DNA of 64,000 nucleotides. Source: Streptomyces fulvoviolaceus. GTDB lineage: Bacteria > Actinomycetota > Actinomycetes > Streptomycetales > Streptomycetaceae. The stretch is from contig NZ_JOEY01000019.1 in assembly GCF_000718165.1 (NCBI RefSeq), forward strand, positions 1-64,000, written 5' to 3'. Shown here in pieces: positions 1 through 7,881 of this stretch. Both the position numbers and the translations under genes were made by a program. Every line of letters starts with the position of its first letter. Position 1 is the first letter of the stretch. Below the pieces are notes generated by a model that worked only from the letters and a program-made list of their open reading frames with translations, was not told where the DNA came from and made no database searches.

Positions 1-135
1 TCCCGTTCCCGGACCACGGACACGATCCGTGCCGCCGGACCGCGGAGCGAACGCGGGCAACCAGAACGCCCAACACCGTTCGGAGCGTTCGGCTGAGCAC
101 GAATCCTGGCAACAGGACTCACCCCCACTCAGCCT

Positions 136-920
136 TTAGGAACGGTAGTGCCCGGCACCCGGCTGGACGGCGAACTCGGCGTTCGGGAACACGTCGGCGG
201 CGCGGCGGGCCAGGGCGGGGCGCGGGCCTCCGTCGAGTTCGCCGGCGAGGACGAGAACCGGGGCGGTCAGCCGGGCGAGGGCGGTGCGGGTCGTGGGTGG
301 GTCGTAGGCGCCGTCGGAGCCGTAGACGTCGCCGGCCGCGTCGTTGAACTGCTCGTCGGCGCGGGCCTCGTGTTCCTCGGCCGCCTTGTCCCAGCGGCCG
401 TGGAAGAAGGGCGCGAACACCGGGTCGAAGTCGCCCGTCCCGGCCAGCCAGGCCTCGAACGCGGGGAATGCCTCCGCGAACCAGGGCTCGCCCTGCCCCA
501 GCCACGCCGCGGCCAACCGGTCCTCGGCCGTGGGCTGCATGCCCAGCGCCCACGGATTGGCGGTGACCAGCACCAGCCGCCGCACCCGTTGCGGGTACCG
601 GGCCGCGTACAGCATCGCGAGACTGCCGCCAGCCGAGTGCGCGAGCAGATCCATGTGGTCGAGCCCCATGTGGTCCCGCCACACCTCCACGTCGTCCACC
701 AGCCGGTCACAGCGGTACGTCGCCGGTTCCGCCGGCACCGCGGAGTCACCGGTACCGCGCACGTCGAGCAGAGCAAGCCGGCGGTGTGCGGAGAGTCCGC
801 CCAGGTCTCCGAGGTAGGCGGAAGCCCGCATGGGACCGCCCGGCAGGACGATCAGCGGCGTGCCCTCGCCCCTGACCGATAGGCGAGTTCGGTCCCGTCG
901 GACGCAGTGAAGGTCGGCAT
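136..920 (-). pseudogene. alpha/beta hydrolase (S33/proline iminopeptidase-like), frameshifted near its N-terminus
   Basis: The reading frame shows an alpha/beta-hydrolase: an oxyanion region (VLPGGP), the RGTGDS turn typical of prolyl-iminopeptidase-like S33 enzymes, a nucleophile elbow AHSAGGS, an acidic GELDGG loop and a terminal GAGH histidine. The natural N-terminus, MPTFTASDGTELAYR, starts at ATG 920 but is in a different frame. One base appears to be missing around 874-878 (CGG TCA instead of CGG GTC AGG), after which the main frame continues as VRGEGTPL. As read, translation from 920 stops after 22 codons. This could be a true pseudogene or a sequencing error; the rest of the gene is intact and its catalytic motifs are kept. 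Substrate unknown. Confidence 0.7.
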
Positions 921-1064
921 GGTGCCGATCCTGACCGCCGGCCGCTGCCGCCGCAACGGACTTCTCGCAGCCGGCGGTGCTCTGCGCGGCGCCACGAACA
1001 GAAAGTGCGAGCAGCCCCCTTGCCTCAGCCATCGTCGACTGGATTACTGATCCCCAGTACCCAG

Positions 1065-1078
1065 ACCGAATGATCGGT
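1065..1078. promoter_or_regulatory. inverted repeat upstream of paaK (possible TetR/PaaR-like operator)
   Basis: ACCGA-ATGA-TCGGT is a perfect 5-4-5 inverted repeat about 40 bases before the paaK start. ACCGA/TCGGT half-sites resemble operators described for TetR-family regulators of actinobacterial phenylacetate genes. No such regulator is next to it here, so the assignment is an inference. Confidence 0.4.
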
Positions 1079-1115
1079 CGCCCGGAATGGTGCGGTTGGT
1101 GAGGAGGACGTCCCG

Positions 1116-2411
1116 ATGGCGGATGCGACGGAGCTGCTGGACGCGGGGGAACGGCTGGACGCCGAGGCGCTGCGGGCGCTGCAGCTGGAGCGGTTGCGGG
1201 CCTCGCTGCGGCACGCGTACGCGCACGTGCCCTTCTATCGGGAGTCCTTCGACAAGGCGGGTGTCCGGCCCGACGACTGCCGGACCCTCGCCGACCTGGC
1301 CCGCTTCCCCTTCACCACCAAGGCGGACCTGCGCGAGAACTATCCGTACGGGATGTTCGCCGTGCCCCGGGACCGCATCCGCCGTATCCACGCGTCCAGC
1401 GGCACCACCGGCCGCCCCACCGTGGTCGGCTACACCGACAACGACGTGTCCCTGTGGTCCGACATGGTGGCCCGCTCCCTCCGCGCGGCGGGCGGGCGGC
1501 CCGGCGACACGGTGCATGTGGCGTACGGATACGGGCTGTTCACCGGTGGGCTCGGGGCCCACTACGGCGCCGAACGACTCGGCTGTACGGTCATCCCCGC
1601 GTCCGGCGGCATGACGGCCCGCCAGGTCCAGCTGATCCAGGACCTCGAGCCCGGAATCATCATGGTGACGCCGTCGTACATGCTGACGATCCTCGACGAG
1701 TTCGAGCGGCAGGGCGTCGACCCTCGCGGCACCTCCCTGCGCGTGGGTGTCTTCGGTGCCGAGCCCTGGACCGAGGAGATGCGGCGGGAGATCGAGGAGC
1801 GGTTCGCTATCGACGCCGTCGACATATACGGGCTGTCGGAGGTGATCGGCCCGGGGGTCGCGCAGGAGTGCGTGGAGACCAAGGACGGGTTGCATGTGTG
1901 GGAAGACCATTTCTTCCCCGAGGTCGTCGACCCGATCACCGGTGAGGTGCTGCCGGACGGTGAGAAGGGGGAGCTGGTCTTCACCTCGCTCACCAAGGAG
2001 GCGATGCCGATCGTCCGCTACCGGACGCGGGACCTGACGCGACTGCTTCCGGGCACGGCCCGCGTGTTCCGGCGGATGGAGAAGGTGACCGGCCGCAGCG
2101 ACGACATGGTCATCCTGCGCGGGGTGAACCTGTTCCCCACCCAGATCGAGGAGATCGTGCTGCGCACGCCGGGCGTCGCGCCCCACTTCCAGCTCCGGCT
2201 CACGCGCGAGGGCCGCCTCGACGCCCTCACCGTACGGGCGGAGGCCCGCCCGGGTGCCACGCCGGAGGACCGGGAGGCGGCCGCGCGGGCCGTCACAGCG
2301 GGCGTGAAGGACGGCATCGGCGTGTCGGTGACCGTGGAGATCGTCGAACCGGAGTCGCTGGAGCGGTCGGTGGGCAAGATCCGGCGGATCGTGGATCTGC
2401 GCCCGCATTGA
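1116..2411 (+). CDS. paaK: phenylacetate-CoA ligase
   Basis: This 431-residue protein has the length and motifs of phenylacetate-CoA ligase, an ANL-superfamily enzyme that activates phenylacetate with ATP and CoA in the cytosol as the first step of the paa pathway. The phosphate-binding loop SSGTTGRPT lies at about residues 95-103, the adenylate-binding YGLSEVIGPGVA at about 240, and the hinge and CoA-binding C-terminal domain follow (YRTRDLT, GRSDDMVILRGVN). The ATG at 1116 follows a GAGGAGG ribosome site. No paaABCDE epoxidase or ring-opening genes are in the window, so the ligase is solitary here. A related aryl acid as substrate is possible. Confidence 0.9.
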   Translation: MADATELLDAGERLDAEALRALQLERLRASLRHAYAHVPFYRESFDKAGVRPDDCRTLADLARFPFTTKADLRENYPYGMFAVPRDRIRRIHASSGTTGRPTVVGYTDNDVSLWSDMVARSLRAAGGRPGDTVHVAYGYGLFTGGLGAHYGAERLGCTVIPASGGMTARQVQLIQDLEPGIIMVTPSYMLTILDEFERQGVDPRGTSLRVGVFGAEPWTEEMRREIEERFAIDAVDIYGLSEVIGPGVAQECVETKDGLHVWEDHFFPEVVDPITGEVLPDGEKGELVFTSLTKEAMPIVRYRTRDLTRLLPGTARVFRRMEKVTGRSDDMVILRGVNLFPTQIEEIVLRTPGVAPHFQLRLTREGRLDALTVRAEARPGATPEDREAAARAVTAGVKDGIGVSVTVEIVEPESLERSVGKIRRIVDLRPH

Positions 2412-2427
2412 CCACGTGACCGGCCCC

Positions 2428-3924
2428 TCAACCTCCGAACCGGTCCCTGAGCTCCCGCTTCAGGATCTTCCCGCTCGCGTTGCGCGGCAGTTCGTCCACG
2501 AACACGACCCGCTTCGGCGCCTTGAAGTGGGCGAGTTTCTCGCGTGCGTGGTCGACGAGTTCGGCCTCTGTGACCTCGCCACGGGGGACGACGACAGCCG
2601 TCACGGCCTCGATCCACCGTTCGTCGGGCAGACCGACCACAGCGACCTCGGCGACCGCCTCGTGCGTGTACAGCGCGTCCTCGACCTGGCGTGAAGCGAC
2701 CAGTACGCCACCGGAGTTGATGACGTCCTTCACCCGGTCGACGATCGTGAAGTAGCCGTGTGCGTCGCGCACCGCGAGGTCGCCGGAGTGGAACCAGCCG
2801 TCGCGGAAAGCCTCGGCGGTCTCCTCGGGCTTGTCCCAGTAGCCCTCGCACAACTGCGGTGAGCGGTAGACGACTTCGCCGGTTGTGCCGTCGGGGACGT
2901 CCTTGCCGTCCTCGTCGACCACGCGGGCGTCGACGAAGAGGACGGTGCGGCCGCAGGAGTCCATCCGGCCCTTGTGCTCGTCGGGTGCGAGGACCGTGGC
3001 CAGCGGGCCGATCTCGCTCTGGCCGAAGCAGTTGTAGAAGGCGAGTTTCGGGAGCCGTTCGCGCAGTCGCTCCAGGACGGGCACCGGCATGATCGACGCG
3101 CCGTAGTACGCCTTGCGCAGTCCGCTCAGGTCGCGGGTGGCGAAGTCGGGGCGGTTGGACAGGGCGATCCACACCGTGGGCGGGGCGAACAGGCTGTCCG
3201 CGCGGCCCTGTTCGATCAGGTCGAAGAGCCGGTCGCCGTCCGGTGCGTCGAGGATGGTGTTGGTGGCCCCGACCGCGAGGTAGGGCAGCAGGAACACGTG
3301 CATCTGCGCCGAGTGGTACAGCGGCAGCGAGTGCACGGGCAGGTCGCCGGCGCTGAGGTCGAGGGCGGTGATCGCGCTCAGGTACTCGTGCACCAGGGCG
3401 CGGTGGGTCATCATCGCGCCCTTCGGCAGGGCCGTCGTCCCCGAGGTGTACAGCAGCTGGACCAGGTCCTCGCTGCGCGCCTCCGGGCCGTCGTACGCCG
3501 GCGCCGCGGCCTGCCGGGCCAGCAACGAGTCGTCGGCGTCACGCAGGGGCAACGTACGGGCCCCGTCCGGGAGTCGACCGGCGAGGTCCGGGTCGGCGAG
3601 GACCAGCGCGCTGCCCGACTGGCCGACGATGTACGCGAGGTCGTCGCCGGTGAGGTTCTCGTTGACCGGCACGTGCACCAGGCCCGCGCGGGCGCAGGCG
3701 AGGAAGCCGATCAGGTACGCGTCCGAGTTGTGGCCGTAGGCGCCGACCCGGTCGCCGGGGTCGAGGCCCTGGTCGAGCAGCACGCTCGCCGCGCGGGAGA
3801 CGGCCTCGTCGAGTTCCTCGTACGTCCATGAGCGGTCGCCGTACTCCAGCGCGACGCGCGCCGGGGTGCGTCGGGCGCTGCGCCGCAGCACCCCGTCAAC
3901 CGTACTGCCGTGTCCCTGCGTCAT
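2428..3924 (-). CDS. acyl-CoA synthetase (AMP-dependent synthetase/ligase)
   Basis: A 498-residue ANL-family ligase, expected to convert a fatty or related carboxylic acid to its CoA thioester through an acyl-adenylate. The P-loop LYTSGTTALPKG sits at about 163-174, the YNCFGQSEIGPLA adenine motif at about 297-309, the hinge region HSGDLAVRDAHGYFTIVDRVKD at about 375-397 is full, and the catalytic lysine motif NASGKILKREL is near the C-terminus. It is convergent with paaK, with only 16 bases between the stops. Substrate is not predictable from sequence; long-chain or aromatic acids are both plausible. Confidence 0.88.
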   Translation of the reverse strand: MTQGHGSTVDGVLRRSARRTPARVALEYGDRSWTYEELDEAVSRAASVLLDQGLDPGDRVGAYGHNSDAYLIGFLACARAGLVHVPVNENLTGDDLAYIVGQSGSALVLADPDLAGRLPDGARTLPLRDADDSLLARQAAAPAYDGPEARSEDLVQLLYTSGTTALPKGAMMTHRALVHEYLSAITALDLSAGDLPVHSLPLYHSAQMHVFLLPYLAVGATNTILDAPDGDRLFDLIEQGRADSLFAPPTVWIALSNRPDFATRDLSGLRKAYYGASIMPVPVLERLRERLPKLAFYNCFGQSEIGPLATVLAPDEHKGRMDSCGRTVLFVDARVVDEDGKDVPDGTTGEVVYRSPQLCEGYWDKPEETAEAFRDGWFHSGDLAVRDAHGYFTIVDRVKDVINSGGVLVASRQVEDALYTHEAVAEVAVVGLPDERWIEAVTAVVVPRGEVTEAELVDHAREKLAHFKAPKRVVFVDELPRNASGKILKRELRDRFGG

Positions 3925-4035
3925 GCCTCATGATCCTCGGCCTGTCGCCGAGGCAGGTCAAGCACCAGGGGGGCTCGGACACATACCCGTTGGTACGCTC
4001 AACCGCTCCTTCCCTCAATGACGTTGGGAGGCACC

Positions 4036-6432
4036 ATGCGCACCCGCCTGAGACGCACCGTCGTCGCGGCCGTCGCCCTGTTCACCGCCGGGACCGCACT
4101 GCCGGCATCCGCCGCACAGAGCCCGGACCGACAGGAACACCCGTCCCACGATGGTCTGTCCGCCGTCGTCCGCTACACCGAATACGGCATTCCGCACATC
4201 GTCGCGAAGGACTACACGAACCTCGGCTTCGGCACCGGATGGGCGCAGGCCGCCGACCAGGTGTGCACGCTCGCGGACGGTTTCGTGACCGTGCGCGGCG
4301 AGCGTTCGCGATTCTTCGGACCCGACGCGGCCGCCGACTCCGCGCTGTCCTCCGCCTCGAAGAACCTTGCCAGCGATCTGTACTTCCGCGGTGTGCGGGA
4401 GACCGGCACGGTGGAGAAGCTGCTCGCCGAACCGGCGCCGGTCGGCCCGAGCCGACAGGTCAAGGACCTGATGCGGGGCTTCGCGGCGGGCTTCAACGCC
4501 TGGCTCAAGCAGAACCGGATCACGGACCCGGCCTGCAAGGGTGCCGCCTGGGTACGTCCCGTGACGACCCTCGACGTGGCAGCGCGCGGCTTCGCGCTCG
4601 CCGTGCTCGGCGGCCAGGGCCGGGCCGTGGACGGCATCACGGCCGCGCAGCCGCCGGCCTCGACCACCTCCGCGGTCGCTCCCGACGCCCAGGACACCGC
4701 CCGGGCCGCCCGCGAACTCTTCGCCACGGACTCCGCCGACATGGGCTCCAACGCCGTGGCCTTCAGCGGGGCCACGACGGCGAACGGCCGCGGACTGCTG
4801 CTGGGCAACCCGCACTATCCCTGGCAGGGCGGACGGCGCTTCTGGCAGTCGCAGCAGACCATCCCCGGCGAGTTGAACGTCTCCGGCGGCTCGTTGCTCG
4901 GCTCGGCGACGGTGTCCATAGGTCACAACGCACATGTGGCCTGGAGCCACACCGTCGCCACGGGCATCACGCTCAACCTCCACCAGCTGACCCTGGATCC
5001 GGCCGACCCGACGACGTACCTCGTGGACGGCAAGCCCGAGCGGATGACCGAGCGCACGGTGACCGTCGCGGTGAAGGACGGCTCTCCGGTGACACGGACC
5101 CAGTGGTGGACCCGGTACGGCCCGGTGGTCACCTCGCTCGGTGCCTCGCTGCCGCTCCCGTGGACGGCCACGACGGCTTACGCGCTCAACGACCCCAACT
5201 CCACGAACCTGCGCGCCTCCGACACGGCACTCGGGTTCAGCAAGGCCCGCAGTACGGACGACGTGCTCGGCTCGCTGAAGCGCACGCAGGGCCTGCCCTG
5301 GGTCAACACGATCGCCGCCGACTCACGCGGCCACACACTGTTCACCCAGTCCCAGGTGCTCCCCCGGATCACCGACGACATCGCCCAGCGCTGCTCCACT
5401 CCCCTGGGCAGGGTCACCTATCCCGCCTCGGGGGTCGCGGTCCTCGACGGCTCGCGCGGCGACTGCGCGCTCGGCAGCGACCCGGACGCCGTACAGCCGG
5501 GGATCTTCGGGCCCGCGAAAATGCCGGTCCTCAAGGACGCCCCGTACGCGGAGAACTCCAACGACAGCGCGTGGCTGGCCAACGCGGACCGGCCGCTGAC
5601 GGGCTACGAGCGGGTCTTCGGCACGACCGGAACCCAGCGTTCGATGCGCACGCGGGGCGCGATCGAGGACGTGGCGGCGATGGCCCTGAAGGGCGGTCTG
5701 ACCGTACGGGACCTGCAGGCGCAGCAGTTCGCCAATCGGGTGCCCGCGGGCGACCTGGTCGCGGCCGACGCGGCGAGGGCCTGCGCCGCGTTGCCCGGCG
5801 GTACGGCAACGGGCAGCGACGGCAAGGCCGTTGACGTCGGCGAGGCCTGCGAGGTACTCGCGGGCTGGGACCACTCGGTGAACACCGGCAGCAGGGGCGC
5901 GCTGCTCTTCGACCGGCTGTGGCGCAAGCTGCCCACGTCCCAGTTGTGGAAGGTGCCGTTCTCGGCGGCGGATCCGGTGCGCACCCCGAACACGCTCAAC
6001 ACGGACGCCCCGGCCTTCGCCACGGCCCTCGCGGACACGGTCGCCGAGCTGCACGCCGCGGGCATCCCGCTCAACTCCTCTCTCGGGGAGCACCAGTTCG
6101 TCGTACGGAACGGTCAGCGCATCCCCGTCTCCGGCGGCACGGAGTCGCTGGGCGTGTGGAACAAGGTCGAGCCCGTGTGGAACGCGGCGGGCGGCGGCTA
6201 CCCGGAGGTGACGACCGGGTCCAGCTACATCCAGGCCGTGGGCTGGGACGGCGGCCGCTGCCCGGTGGCACGTACGCTGCTGACGTACTCCCAGTCCTCG
6301 AACCCGAACTCGCCGCACTTCAGCGACCAGACCCGGTTGTTCTCGGATGAGAAGTGGGTGACGTCCCGGTTCTGCGAGAAGGACATCCTGTCCTCGCCCG
6401 CGCTGCGGATCGTCCGCGTCCGCGAGCACTGA
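4036..6432 (+). CDS. secreted penicillin acylase family protein (AHL/aculeacin-type acylase)
   Basis: A 798-residue Ntn hydrolase of the penicillin acylase family, exported and self-cleaved into alpha and beta chains. The N-terminus (MRTRLRR, hydrophobic stretch, ASA cleavage site) is a signal peptide. YGIPHIVAKD and the GWAQAADQ region belong to the alpha chain; the beta-chain nucleophile is predicted at Ser238 in GSNAVAFSG, directly after the Gly where self-cleavage occurs. GHNAHVAWSHT and NPHYPW are also conserved. I chose ATG 4036 because a GGGAGG site lies 4 bases before it; a GTG/ATG at 4018 has none. Length and motifs match Streptomyces AhlM-type acyl-homoserine lactone and cyclic lipopeptide acylases, which is family knowledge; the substrate here is untested. 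Confidence 0.88.
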   Translation: MRTRLRRTVVAAVALFTAGTALPASAAQSPDRQEHPSHDGLSAVVRYTEYGIPHIVAKDYTNLGFGTGWAQAADQVCTLADGFVTVRGERSRFFGPDAAADSALSSASKNLASDLYFRGVRETGTVEKLLAEPAPVGPSRQVKDLMRGFAAGFNAWLKQNRITDPACKGAAWVRPVTTLDVAARGFALAVLGGQGRAVDGITAAQPPASTTSAVAPDAQDTARAARELFATDSADMGSNAVAFSGATTANGRGLLLGNPHYPWQGGRRFWQSQQTIPGELNVSGGSLLGSATVSIGHNAHVAWSHTVATGITLNLHQLTLDPADPTTYLVDGKPERMTERTVTVAVKDGSPVTRTQWWTRYGPVVTSLGASLPLPWTATTAYALNDPNSTNLRASDTALGFSKARSTDDVLGSLKRTQGLPWVNTIAADSRGHTLFTQSQVLPRITDDIAQRCSTPLGRVTYPASGVAVLDGSRGDCALGSDPDAVQPGIFGPAKMPVLKDAPYAENSNDSAWLANADRPLTGYERVFGTTGTQRSMRTRGAIEDVAAMALKGGLTVRDLQAQQFANRVPAGDLVAADAARACAALPGGTATGSDGKAVDVGEACEVLAGWDHSVNTGSRGALLFDRLWRKLPTSQLWKVPFSAADPVRTPNTLNTDAPAFATALADTVAELHAAGIPLNSSLGEHQFVVRNGQRIPVSGGTESLGVWNKVEPVWNAAGGGYPEVTTGSSYIQAVGWDGGRCPVARTLLTYSQSSNPNSPHFSDQTRLFSDEKWVTSRFCEKDILSSPALRIVRVREH

Positions 6433-6439
6433 GCAGGGA

Positions 6440-6471
6440 TGTGGTCCCGTCACACATGTGGCGGGACCACA
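6440..6471. terminator. bidirectional hairpin terminator
   Basis: A 10-base perfect stem TGTGGTCCCG / CGGGACCACA encloses a 12-base loop. It sits 8 bases after the acylase stop and 8 bases beyond the stop of the convergent sigma-factor gene, so it can serve both. No T-tract follows, as is usual in streptomycetes. Confidence 0.75.
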
Positions 6472-6478
6472 CTGCACA

Positions 6479-7387
6479 TCACGCCGTCACGTGGCCGAGC
6501 TTGTCCGGGTTGAGCACGGCGTAGACGCCGTCGATACGGCCGTCCCAGACGTCGATCGTGACGACCTGGTCGATGCCGTCGACCGCGAGCGCCAGCGCGG
6601 GCCGGCCGTTGACGTCCACGAGACGGGGTGGGCCGAAGGGGTACCGGGCGACGAGGCCCGCGACGAAGGCGACCACGTGCTCGCGGCCCTCGACCGGCCG
6701 CAGGGCGGCCCTGACCTTGCCGCCGCCGTCGTTCCAGGCGACGACGTCCTCGGTCAGAAGCTCGGCCAGTCCGGCGAGGTCGCGGTTCTGCGCTGCCTCC
6801 AGGAACCGGACGAGGAGCTTGGCGTGCGCGTCCTCGGCGAGCTCGAACCGGTCGCGTCCGGCGGCGAGTCGGCGCCCGGCGCGCCGGTGCATCTGACGAC
6901 AGCTCGTCTCGGTGGTGTCGAGGATGCGGGCGATCTCGCCGTACGGCAGCTGGAAGGCCTCCCGCAGGACGAACACCGCCCGTTCGGGGGGTGACAGACA
7001 CTCCATCAAGTGGACGGTGGCATAGGCGACCGTGTCCCGCAGCTCCGCCGTGTCCAGGGGGCCCAGCGCGTCGGTGGCCACCGGTTCGGGCAGCCAGGGC
7101 CCGGTGTAGGCCTCGCGGGTCACCCGCGCCGACTGCAGCTGGTCGAGGGCGAGCCGTGAGGCGACGGTGATGAGGAAGGCCCGGGGTTCGCGGATCCCGG
7201 TGCGATCGGTGGCCGACCATCGCAGGTAGGCCTCCTGGACGACGTCCTCGGCGTCCCACATGCTGCCGAGCAGCCGGTAGGCGAGCCCGAGCAGCAGGGG
7301 GCGATGGGTCTCGAACTGCTCGGTCGCCGGCTCCGGTGTTTCCAATTCCCGTGTCCTTCCCTGTCGTTCGGTGTGCGGTGGCAGCAT
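6479..7387 (-). CDS. ECF41-type RNA polymerase sigma factor with C-terminal SnoaL-like domain
   Basis: Region 2 (YRLLGSMWDAEDVVQEAYLRW, about 36-56) and region 4 (PYGEIARILDTTETSCRQMHRR, about 148-169) define an ECF sigma factor. It is longer than usual, 302 residues, because a SnoaL-like domain of about 110 residues follows. The linker and domain carry the ECF41 hallmarks WLPEP, DGGGK and NPDKL, which in studied members contact core enzyme and tune activity instead of a separate anti-sigma factor. The usual ECF41 partner gene (carboxymuconolactone decarboxylase or oxidoreductase family) is not adjacent. Start is uncertain: ATG 7387 lacks a clear ribosome site, while TTG 7345 has GGAAGG upstream. 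Confidence 0.9.
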   Translation of the reverse strand: MLPPHTERQGRTRELETPEPATEQFETHRPLLLGLAYRLLGSMWDAEDVVQEAYLRWSATDRTGIREPRAFLITVASRLALDQLQSARVTREAYTGPWLPEPVATDALGPLDTAELRDTVAYATVHLMECLSPPERAVFVLREAFQLPYGEIARILDTTETSCRQMHRRAGRRLAAGRDRFELAEDAHAKLLVRFLEAAQNRDLAGLAELLTEDVVAWNDGGGKVRAALRPVEGREHVVAFVAGLVARYPFGPPRLVDVNGRPALALAVDGIDQVVTIDVWDGRIDGVYAVLNPDKLGHVTA

Positions 7388-7881
7388 TCCGTATGTGATG
7401 GCCCCTCAGTGCGTGGTGACGGCACCAGTCAACTCCGCCGCGCACCCGTCGCGCCAGGTGGCATGGGGGGCGCCAGTTCAGGGTGAGGGCGGCGGGCGCG
7501 TTGTCCGCACGGCGCAGCCCGTCGATGAAGGCGACGCCCCAGCCGCCGACGGTGAGCATGGCGAGGGCAGTGGGCGCCTTCTTCGGAAGGCCCGTAGAGG
7601 TGCCCTGAGCGGAGAGCTGCGGGGTGGCGGTGAGCATGGTCACGACCGCGTCGGGCGCGGCCGCGCTTCGCTGGAAGTGCCGCGATGGGTAGTCCCTCGG
7701 CTGCGGCGCCATCGTGGCTGGTCGCGCCGACGCGGCGGAGGCGCACATCGATACAGCTCCGCGCCCCTTCGGGGCGGTGCCGACACTCTTGGACAGCCGA
7801 ACCCCGGTGTCTCCCAGGACGTTCCAGCATCAGGACAGGCCGACTGGGGCGCCCCATGACAGCTCCCCACTGCGCCCCACG
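7388..7881. other. 494-base intergenic stretch without a supported gene
   Basis: Frames are open across parts of this stretch on both strands, as expected at this base composition, but none has a recognisable domain plus a start with ribosome site. A minus-strand reading over about 7440-7660 has a short hydrophobic segment (ALAMLTVGGWGVAFIDGL) that could be a decayed remnant, but I cannot name it. The right part holds a dispersed repeat, listed separately. It is also the leader region for the sigma-factor gene. Confidence 0.6.
7701..7783. repeat. dispersed approximately 83-bp intergenic repeat, copy 1
   Basis: This segment, starting CTGCGGCGCCATCGTGGCTG and including CGCGCCGACG and GCGCCCCTTCGGGGCGGTGC, aligns without gaps to 62827-62909 with only about a dozen differences. 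The CGCCCC/GGGGCG part can form a hairpin. The pattern resembles the intergenic repeat family common in Streptomyces chromosomes that abuts many gene ends. It lies about 100 bases beyond the stop of the acyl-CoA synthetase gene on the minus strand. Confidence 0.75.

Noticed and set aside
1..135. Possible promoter or gene at the left edge
   Set aside because: Too short to judge; no motif, start or hairpin that I can support.
3828..5834. Large plus-strand frame overlapping the acylase
   Set aside because: It is the +1 shadow of the acylase gene and is rich in Arg/Gly without a recognisable domain.
7429..7857. Minus-strand frame in the interval upstream of the sigma factor
   Set aside because: It runs through the dispersed repeat, has no ribosome site and no known domain.
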